Shown here: positions 50,393 through 56,075 of the stretch, in pieces | Numbering within the stretch: the first letter of the stretch is position 1 | How the letters are laid out: every line of letters starts with the position of its first letter | Source of the DNA: Candidatus Aminicenantes bacterium UBA2190 | GTDB lineage: Bacteria > Acidobacteriota > Aminicenantia > UBA2199 | Direction: 5' to 3' | Length of the DNA: 63,776 nt | NCBI GenBank assembly: GCA_002335385.1 | Contig: DCVK01000001.1 | Location: forward strand, 1 to 63,776 | Notes under the pieces: generated by a model | What the model was told of the DNA's origin: nothing | What the model saw: the letters and a program-made list of their open reading frames with translations, nothing else | The model's database searches: none | Made by a program: the position numbers and the translations under genes

Positions 50393-50754
50393 TCCCGTTC
50401 CTGATCGCCAAGATCCACCGGGCGACCGTCACCGGAGCCGACCTGCACTATGAAGGCAGCATCGCCATCGATGAGGAGATCATGGAGAAGGGTGGCCTGC
50501 GCGTCTTCCAAAAGGTTGACGTCTACAACGTCAACAACGGTGCGCGCTGGTCCACCTACGTGCTGCCCTGGCCCCGCGGCACGCGCGGCATCGTGGTCAA
50601 CGGCGCCGCCGCCCGCCTGGTCCACCCCGGCGACCTGCTTATCATCGCCGCCTACGCCCTGCTCGACGAGAAAGAACTGAACTCGCTGAGCGCCATCATC
50701 CTCACCATGGGCCCCGGCAACGAAGTCGAAAAGATCACCCACACCAAACTGTAG
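50386..50754 (+). CDS. panD: Aspartate 1-decarboxylase precursor
   Basis: 122 residues, the usual PanD length. It makes beta-alanine from aspartate and needs self-cleavage to create a pyruvoyl group; the cleavage site Gly-Ser is in HYEGSIAID near residue 24. Other conserved parts are IHRATVTGADL, VNNGARWSTYV, GIVVNGAAARL and GDLLIIAAYA. ATG 50386 overlaps the end of panC, with GGAGAG 6 nt upstream. No separate PanZ-type activator is needed for most non-enteric PanD. Confidence 0.96.
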   Translation: MLIPFLIAKIHRATVTGADLHYEGSIAIDEEIMEKGGLRVFQKVDVYNVNNGARWSTYVLPWPRGTRGIVVNGAAARLVHPGDLLIIAAYALLDEKELNSLSAIILTMGPGNEVEKITHTKL

Positions 50755-50787
50755 GGAGCGCGGCCGCGTCCGCGCCAAGGACGAACC

Positions 50788-51771
50788 ATGAAAAAAGTAC
50801 TCGGATTGGGCAACGCCCTGGTCGACATCCTGGTGCGCATCGACGACGATGCGCTGCTGGGCTCGCTGGACCTGCCCAAGAGCTGCATGACCCTGGTGGA
50901 TGCCGGGCAGATCAACGCCATCCTGAAGAAGGTATCCGGGCTGGGCATGCAGGAGACCTGCGGCGGCTCGGCGGCCAACACCATCAGCGGTCTGGCGCGC
51001 CTGGGCGTGCCCACCGGCTACATCGGCAAGATCGGCCACGACCCCTACGGCGAGTTCTTCACCGGCGAGATGCGGCGGCACGGCACCGATGCGCGCATGT
51101 TCTTCGGCGCATCGCAGACCGGCCGGGCGTTGGGCCTGATCACTCCCGACTCGGAGCGCACTTTCGCCACTTTTTTGGGAGCCGCCGTCGAGCTGGAGCC
51201 AACGGATCTCTCCCCGGAACTGTTCCGCGGCTATGATTATTTTCATATCGAGGGCTACTGCGTCCAGAACCATGCCCTGGCCCGAACCGCACTGCGACTG
51301 GCCAAGGAAGCCGGGCTGGAAGTTTCGCTCGACCTGGCCAGCCACAACGTGGTGCGAGGGAACCTGGCCTTCCTGCAGGAGATGGTCGGGCGCTACGTGG
51401 ACATCGTGTTCGCCAACGAGGACGAGTCCATGGCCTTCACCGGCAAGAGCGCCCCGGAGGATGCCCTGGTCACGATCTCTCCCCAATGCCGCATCGCGGT
51501 GGTCAAGCTGGGCAAGAAAGGCTCGCTGGTCCGGCGCGAAAGCGAGCAGCACCATGTCGATTGCATCCCGGCCCAGGCGATCGACACCACCGGCGCCGGT
51601 GATCTGTACGCTTCCGGGTTCCTTTACGGCCTGATGCAGGGTTACCCGCTGCCGGTCTGCGGCCGCATCGGCTCGCTGCTGTCGGGCAAGGTGGTCGAGG
51701 TGCTGGGCGCCAAGCTCGACGAGGCGCACTGGCGCGAGGTCGAGGCCGTGCTGCCCGGGCTGCTTTCCTGA
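50788..51771 (+). CDS. PfkB-family carbohydrate/nucleoside kinase (adenosine-kinase-like)
   Basis: 327 residues. PfkB hallmarks: GGSAANTISGLARLGV with GKIGHDPYGE near the N-terminus and DTTGAGDLYASGF holding the catalytic Asp near the end. GNALVDILVRI and the FFGASQTGRAL region resemble adenosine kinase and sugar kinases of the AdoK/RbsK group. A 33-nt gap and an AAGGA follow panD, and the C-GCAxxG gene starts 4 nt after it, so it belongs to the same run. Nucleoside salvage would fit with the upstream deoxynucleoside kinase. The exact substrate is uncertain. Confidence 0.88.
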   Translation: MKKVLGLGNALVDILVRIDDDALLGSLDLPKSCMTLVDAGQINAILKKVSGLGMQETCGGSAANTISGLARLGVPTGYIGKIGHDPYGEFFTGEMRRHGTDARMFFGASQTGRALGLITPDSERTFATFLGAAVELEPTDLSPELFRGYDYFHIEGYCVQNHALARTALRLAKEAGLEVSLDLASHNVVRGNLAFLQEMVGRYVDIVFANEDESMAFTGKSAPEDALVTISPQCRIAVVKLGKKGSLVRRESEQHHVDCIPAQAIDTTGAGDLYASGFLYGLMQGYPLPVCGRIGSLLSGKVVEVLGAKLDEAHWREVEAVLPGLLS

Positions 51772-51775
51772 AGCC

Positions 51776-52213
51776 ATGCCGGGCAGGGAAGAGCGCGCCG
51801 TCGCCATGATGGATGCCGGGGCCAACTGCGCCCAGGCCGTGCTCGGAGTTTTCTGCCGGGAGTTGGGCCTGGAAAAGGGGAGTGCGCTGAGAATCAGCAG
51901 CGGCTTCGGCGCCGGCATGGGCCGCAGGCAGGAGGTTTGCGGGGCGGTGACTGGCGCCGTCATGGCCATTGGCCTGAAGTACGGCTCCGCCGATCCCGGC
52001 GATCGGGAAGCCAAGGAGACGGTCTACCGGCTGACCCGCGAGCTGATGTCCCGCTTCCAGGCCGAGTTCGGCTCCTGCCTCTGCCGCGAACTACTCGGCT
52101 GCGACCTGCAGACCGACGAGGGACGGAAGCAATACGAAGAAAAGGGGCTTGGGACGGAAGTATGCCGCCCCTGCGTGCGCGGCGCGGTGCGCTTCCTGGA
52201 AAAGATCCTCTGA
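51776..52213 (+). CDS. C-GCAxxG-C-C family redox-associated protein
   Basis: 145 residues. Named for its Cys pattern: C in GANCAQAV, CGAVTGAVMAIG (C-GAxxG), SCLCRELLGC and CRPCVRGA. Members occur in anaerobes, often near redox enzymes, and may bind a metal or cluster. It begins 4 nt after the PfkB gene, and a strong bidirectional terminator follows. The function is not established. Confidence 0.88.
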   Translation: MPGREERAVAMMDAGANCAQAVLGVFCRELGLEKGSALRISSGFGAGMGRRQEVCGAVTGAVMAIGLKYGSADPGDREAKETVYRLTRELMSRFQAEFGSCLCRELLGCDLQTDEGRKQYEEKGLGTEVCRPCVRGAVRFLEKIL

Positions 52214-52225
52214 TTCGCTTGAAAT

Positions 52226-52260
52226 AAAAAAGGCGGGGGCCCGCGCCCCCGCCTTTTTTT
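52226..52260. terminator. Bidirectional intrinsic terminator
   Basis: A6 - GGCGGGGGC (52232-52240) - CCGC - GCCCCCGCC (52245-52253) - T7. The flanking A- and T-runs let it end both the plus-strand operon and the minus-strand S46 peptidase gene. Nine GC pairs in the stem. Confidence 0.93.
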
Positions 52261-52275
52261 GATCCTTACAAGAGG

Positions 52276-54366
52276 CTACTTCTCGCCGAGGATTTCCTGC
52301 ACGAGGTTCCCGGCGCCGTAGATCTTTTTCATGGCCTCGATCATGGCCGCGCTGTGCACCGAGACGGTGCGGTTGGCGGTGTCGTCGTAGAAGTAGCGGC
52401 CGATGAAGCTCTCGACGTTGCCGTCGAAGACCAGGCCGACCACTTCGCCGGCGGCGTTGATCACCGGCGAGCCCGAGTTGCCGCCGATGATGTCGCCGGT
52501 GCAGACGAAGTTCAGCGGCGTGGCCAGGTCGATCTTTTCGCGGGCGTCGGCGACACGCTGCGGCAGATGGAAGGGATACTGGTTGTCGAAACTCGCCGCC
52601 CGGTCGAAGAGGCCGTAGAAAGTGGTCTTGTAGGGGGCGAGGGTGCCGTTCATGGGGTAGCCCTTCACCGCGCCGTAGGAGAGGCGCAGGGTGAAGGTGG
52701 CGTCGGGATAGGCGTTCTTGCCGTAGGCGGCGAAACGGGCCTGGCCGATCTTTTCGGCGGCCGGGCGGGCGACGCTCTCGAGGTTGTCCTCCTGCCACTT
52801 GCGCATTTCGCGGATCATGGGATCGAGCTTGCGCGCCAGGACGATGTAGCTGTCGGTGCAGTTGGCCACGGCGGCCGGACCGCCGTCGATCAGCCTGCGG
52901 CGCAGCGCCGGATCGGCCAGCTGCGTGCCGGCCAGCAGGGCCTTGGCGGCCTCCTCGGGCGTCCTGCCGTCCAGGCAGGCCTTGACGTATGGGTCAGCGG
53001 CGCCGAGCTCCTCGAGCATCAGCTGCATGGCGTCGGCGGCCATGACCTCTTCCAGGCCCGGGTAGACGGGAGCGGGGGAGAAAAGGCGGAAGCGCAGGGA
53101 GTCCAGCTGCGAGGTGTGGTAGCCGTCCAGGCGCTGGCCGTCGGGTTTCTGCAACTCGGCCGAAAGCTGAACGATCTGCAGGGCGATGCCCCCCAGGCGC
53201 ATGCCCGGAACGCGGCGGTAGGACATCTCCTTCATGCGCGGCTTCTGCTTCTCGATGACTTCCGCGATCGCATCCCAGGCGCCGGCATACTCGGCCTGCC
53301 ACTGGGGATCGGCGGCGATCAGCTGGCGGAACTCGGCCTCCTGGGCTGCTTTCTTCTCCATGATGCCGGCGGCCTTGAGGCCGTCGTATTCGCCGCTGGA
53401 GACCTTGAGGCCGTTCTCGATGCCGAAAATCATGCCGGCGGCCTGGCGCGCCTCCTCGGGGCCCCTGGCGGCGTACGTGCGGGCCACTTGCAGCATGCGC
53501 TTCATCGACTGGAGGCGCAGGGGATAGGCGAAGTCGCGCTGGAATTCGATCTGGGCCAGGGTCATCAGGCGGTTGGTCGAGCCGGGATGCCCGGAGACGA
53601 AGACCAGCTCGCCGTCGACGGCGCCGTTGGCGCTCCATTTCAGGTAGTGGGCGACCCGGGCCGGCTTGCCCTGCTCATAGGCGCGGAAGATAGCCATGTC
53701 AAGGTCGTGGCGCGGGTAGGTGAAGTTGTCGGGGTCGCCGCCGTAGAAAGCGGCCTGCTGCTCCGGGGCGAAGACCAGTTTGACCTCAGTGTACTTCTTG
53801 TAGCGGTAAAGCCAGTACTCGCCGCCGTGGTAGAGGGAGACCACGTCAGAGCGCAGGCCGGTCTTCTTGAGGCTCAAGCGCTCGATTTGGGCGATGGCGG
53901 CCTTCTTGGCCTCCAGGGCTTTGACGGGGTCCATCCCCTTTTTTACCGCCGCCAGCACCTTGGCGGTGACGTTCTCCGTGGAGATCAGGACGTTCAGCTC
54001 CAGATCGGGGCAGGGGATCTCGTCGGCCAGCGTCGGGGCGTGGAAGCCGTCGGCCACGTAGTTCTTTTGGGCGCTGGAGAGCTTCTGCAACTGGCCCAGC
54101 GCGACGTGGTGGTTGGTCAGCACCAGCCCGTTGGGGCTGACGAAGGAGCCGGAGCCGCCGTCGCCCACCCGCACCGAAGCCAGGCGGATGTGCTCGAGCC
54201 AGGCCGGAGTCGGTTCGAAGCCGTACTTTTCCTGCAGTTGCTTCAGGGGCATGTTGTCCAGGGTCCACATCCCCTCATCGGCGGCCAAGGGGCCGGCCAG
54301 CAGCACGATGGCAGCGGCTGCGAGCAGGAAGATCCCCGGCAGCCTTCTTTCTTTGATTTTTTGCAC
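52276..54366 (-). CDS. S46-family dipeptidyl-peptidase (DPP7/DPP11 type)
   Basis: 696 residues, typical for the family. A signal peptide precedes EGMWTLDNMP; the chymotrypsin-like site has His in LTNHHVALGQ, a downstream Asp, and Ser in GGNSGSPVINAAGE near residue 620. It cuts dipeptides from the N-terminus of peptides in the periplasm and is typical of peptide-fermenting or predatory Gram-negative bacteria. GTG 54366 is chosen because AGGAGG lies 6 nt upstream; the longer frame runs through a repeat array. Specificity (hydrophobic versus acidic P1) cannot be read with certainty. Confidence 0.93.
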   Translation of the reverse strand: MQKIKERRLPGIFLLAAAAIVLLAGPLAADEGMWTLDNMPLKQLQEKYGFEPTPAWLEHIRLASVRVGDGGSGSFVSPNGLVLTNHHVALGQLQKLSSAQKNYVADGFHAPTLADEIPCPDLELNVLISTENVTAKVLAAVKKGMDPVKALEAKKAAIAQIERLSLKKTGLRSDVVSLYHGGEYWLYRYKKYTEVKLVFAPEQQAAFYGGDPDNFTYPRHDLDMAIFRAYEQGKPARVAHYLKWSANGAVDGELVFVSGHPGSTNRLMTLAQIEFQRDFAYPLRLQSMKRMLQVARTYAARGPEEARQAAGMIFGIENGLKVSSGEYDGLKAAGIMEKKAAQEAEFRQLIAADPQWQAEYAGAWDAIAEVIEKQKPRMKEMSYRRVPGMRLGGIALQIVQLSAELQKPDGQRLDGYHTSQLDSLRFRLFSPAPVYPGLEEVMAADAMQLMLEELGAADPYVKACLDGRTPEEAAKALLAGTQLADPALRRRLIDGGPAAVANCTDSYIVLARKLDPMIREMRKWQEDNLESVARPAAEKIGQARFAAYGKNAYPDATFTLRLSYGAVKGYPMNGTLAPYKTTFYGLFDRAASFDNQYPFHLPQRVADAREKIDLATPLNFVCTGDIIGGNSGSPVINAAGEVVGLVFDGNVESFIGRYFYDDTANRTVSVHSAAMIEAMKKIYGAGNLVQEILGEK

Positions 54367-54424
54367 TAGTAACCTCCTATTGATTGAGAAATAGTAGTAC
54401 GAACCCTTGGAGACAAAAGTTCTT

Positions 54425-54473
54425 GTTCCAGGTTCCATGTTCCACGTTCCATGTTCCATGTTCCACGTTGACG
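54425..54473. repeat. Heptamer array A (GTTCCAT type)
   Basis: Seven contiguous 7-nt units: GTTCCAG, GTTCCAT, GTTCCAC, GTTCCAT, GTTCCAT, GTTCCAC, GTTGACG. It lies 59 nt upstream of the S46 peptidase start. No facing inverted arm was found. Seven is not a multiple of three and no gene covers it. The whole gap 54367-54708 holds only this and the next three arrays. Confidence 0.85.
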
Positions 54474-54509
54474 GGCACTAGGGCTTGGAGAAATCGGCTT
54501 TGAACTTGG

Positions 54510-54544
54510 CGTACGGCATACGGCGGAAGGTGTACGGCAACGGC
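54510..54544. repeat. Heptamer array B, left arm (CATACGG type)
   Basis: Units CGTACGG, CATACGG, CGGAAGG, TGTACGG, CAACGGC. Its reverse complement resembles the units of the right arm at 54595-54636, so the two can pair around a central 50-nt spacer. Confidence 0.75.
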
Positions 54545-54594
54545 ACTAGCAAAGATAGAGGGGGATAGAAGTGCATGCGCGGCGAGGGCCTTTT

Positions 54595-54636
54595 CCGTGA
54601 ACCGTCAACCGTATACCGCATTCCGCATGCCGAGTC
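54595..54636. repeat. Heptamer array B, right arm (CCGTATA type)
   Basis: Six contiguous units: CCGTGAA, CCGTCAA, CCGTATA, CCGCATT, CCGCATG, CCGAGTC. Every unit starts CCG. It is inverted relative to 54510-54544. Confidence 0.8.
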
Positions 54637-54658
54637 CTGAAAGTTAAAAAGGGTTTCT

Positions 54659-54693
54659 GCCGTCAGCCGTACGCCCTGAGCCGTACGCCAAGA
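54659..54693. repeat. Heptamer array B, third copy (GCCGTAC type)
   Basis: Units GCCGTCA, GCCGTAC, GCCCTGA, GCCGTAC, GCCAAGA, same orientation as the right arm. It ends 16 nt before the tRNA 3' end. Confidence 0.75.
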
Positions 54694-54708
54694 TCGTTGA
54701 ATTTCCTA

Positions 54709-54779
54709 TGGAGCCAGGCGGAATCGAACCGCCATCTCAACCTTGCGAAGGTCGCGTTCTCCCATTAAACCATGGCCCC
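54709..54779 (-). tRNA. tRNA-Ala (anticodon CGC)
   Basis: 71-nt cloverleaf on the minus strand. The acceptor stem GGGGCCA/TGGCTCC includes the G3-U70 pair that AlaRS recognises, with A73 following; CCA is not encoded. Anticodon stem CGACC/GGTTG encloses TTCGCAA, anticodon CGC, reading GCG. The T arm is GGCGG-TTCGATT-CCGCC. The D arm and anticodon arm look more like a bacterial tRNA-Gly (GTTTAATGGGAGAAC), which explains the short length. Ala identity rests on the acceptor stem and anticodon. Confidence 0.95.
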
Positions 54780-54798
54780 GGACGGTCGACTGGAGGCC

Positions 54799-54827
54799 AA
54801 TATACCATTAATCCGACCTGCCGTCAA
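54799..54827 (-). promoter_or_regulatory. Promoter of the tRNA-Ala gene
   Basis: Minus strand TTGACG (54827-54822), 17 nt, TATATT (54804-54799). The -10 is 19 nt before the mature tRNA 5' end, a short 5' leader. Confidence 0.68.
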
Positions 54828-54832
54828 TTACA

Positions 54833-54963
54833 GGGAAGAAGGAGGGAAGACAAAGGGAAAGGCAGAGGGAAGACAAAGTGAGAAAGAAGCTTCGCTGGTT
54901 TTTCCCACTCTCTCTTCCCTTTCTCTTCCCTTATTCTTCCCTTTCTCTTCCCTTCTCTTCCTT
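54833..54963. repeat. Inverted 11-mer purine/pyrimidine arrays overlapping the tatC 3' end
   Basis: Left arm: 11-12-nt purine units starting GGGAAG or GGGAAA at 54833, 54844, 54855 and 54867. Right arm: pyrimidine units of the TCTTCCCTTTC type at 54913, 54924, 54935 and 54946, then a partial unit. They are reverse complements of each other around a 35-nt centre and could form a long hairpin. The right arm supplies the last codons and stop of tatC. Confidence 0.85.
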
Positions 54964-55701
54964 TTCTCCCGGGTTCACGACCTTGGCGATCAGGATGCTC
55001 AGCAGGTACAAAAGGATCATGGGCACCGCGAACAGGGTCTGGGTGATCATGTCGGGGGTGGGGGTGATGACGGCGGCGAGCACGAATATGGCCACGATGG
55101 CGTACTTGAAATAGCGCAGCAGAAAGCGGGCGCTGACGATGCGCAGTTTGGCCAGAAGAAAGACCAGGACGGGGAGCTCGAAGAGGGCCGCGATGCCGAA
55201 CAGGACGCGGAAAACCAGCGCGAAATAATCGTTGATGGTGATGATGGCCGTGAAGTCGCTGCCGATGTTCAGGAAGAACTTGCAGGCCAGGGGGAAGACG
55301 ACGAAGTAGCCGAACGCACCGCCCAGCAGGAAGAAGAAGGTGGTGGCGAAGACGAAGGGGAAGACCCAGCGCTTCTCCTTGGGGAAGAGCGCCGGCGAAA
55401 TGAAGAGCCAGAGCTGGTGGAATATGAAAGGGGAGGCGGCGAACAGCGAGGAGATGAAGGCCACCTTGATGTACATCATGAACGGCTCGGCCAGCGACGT
55501 GAAGGCCAGCTTGGCCTCGCCACCGGTCCCGGGAGGGAGGAATTTCAGCACCGGCAGCGACAGCCAGTGATAGAGCTTGCCGACGACGGCCCAAGAAGCC
55601 ATGAAGAACAGGAAGACAATGACCAGCGACCAGACGATGCGCTTGCGCAACTCGCCCAGATGCTCGAAGAACGACATCTCGTCAGTCTTTTTCGTCTTCA
55701 T
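54931..55701 (-). CDS. tatC: Sec-independent protein translocase subunit TatC
   Basis: 256-residue inner-membrane protein with six TM helices that binds twin-arginine signals. Conserved parts: MSFFEHLGELRKRI before TM1, FHQLWLFISPALFPKEKRW, YFVVFPLACKFF and AAVITPTPDMITQTLFAVPM. ATG 55701 (GGAG 9 nt upstream) overlaps tatA by 20 nt; ATG 55677, four nt after the tatA stop, is the alternative. The C-terminal KEEKGREREE is encoded by the 11-mer array and is not part of the usual family end. Likely clients here are the DUF362 and polyferredoxin proteins. Confidence 0.95.
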   Translation of the reverse strand: MKTKKTDEMSFFEHLGELRKRIVWSLVIVFLFFMASWAVVGKLYHWLSLPVLKFLPPGTGGEAKLAFTSLAEPFMMYIKVAFISSLFAASPFIFHQLWLFISPALFPKEKRWVFPFVFATTFFFLLGGAFGYFVVFPLACKFFLNIGSDFTAIITINDYFALVFRVLFGIAALFELPVLVFLLAKLRIVSARFLLRYFKYAIVAIFVLAAVITPTPDMITQTLFAVPMILLYLLSILIAKVVNPGEKEEKGREREE

Positions 55702-56062
55702 TCTTCTTCTCCGCTCCGCCAGCGCTCTTCTGCTCGGCATCTCCATAGATGTCCAGGGCATCCTTGACCTCACGACGGATCGCCCCGCCGACGTCGAGGA
55801 CGTCCTGCACCTGCCGGCCGATGTCCCCGGTGATGTTCAGCGCCTCCCGGACGTCGCGGCTGATGTCCTTCATATGGTCGGCCATCCCCTCCTTGTAGAC
55901 CTCGTCCTGGATGGCCGACTTGGCCTGGTCCACGGTCGAACGGAACTCGCGCACGACCTTGCCCAGCAGCTTGGCGAACTCGGGCAGCTTCTTGGGGCCG
56001 AAGACCAGCAGCACAACGACAAAGACCAGGACCAGCTCAGGGAAGCCTATCGATCCGAACAT
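55682..56062 (-). CDS. Tat translocase subunit TatA/TatB
   Basis: 126 residues: an N-terminal TM helix with MFGSIGFPELVLVFVVVLLVFGPKKLPEFAK, then an amphipathic helix and an acidic tail of about 75 residues. The length and tail look TatB-like, while the single copy suggests it serves as TatA or both. GAGG precedes ATG 56062 by 8 nt; an in-frame GTG lies three codons earlier. It follows the cyclase gene by 13 nt and overlaps tatC. No second tatA/B gene is visible in the window. Confidence 0.93.
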   Translation of the reverse strand: MFGSIGFPELVLVFVVVLLVFGPKKLPEFAKLLGKVVREFRSTVDQAKSAIQDEVYKEGMADHMKDISRDVREALNITGDIGRQVQDVLDVGGAIRREVKDALDIYGDAEQKSAGGAEKKNEDEKD

Positions 56063-56075
56063 GGGTGGCACCTCG

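Noticed and set aside
52354..54369. A 671-codon frame opposite the S46 peptidase
   Set aside because: Pure antisense shadow of a catalytic protein with clear motifs; no start signals.
54367..54459. N-terminal extension of the S46 peptidase (MEHGTWNMEPG...)
   Set aside because: It is translation of the GTTCCAT array; AGGAGG before GTG 54366 and the signal peptide give the true start.
54425..54693. CRISPR array
   Set aside because: The units are contiguous 7-mers without spacers of constant length, they vary from unit to unit, and no cas gene is present.
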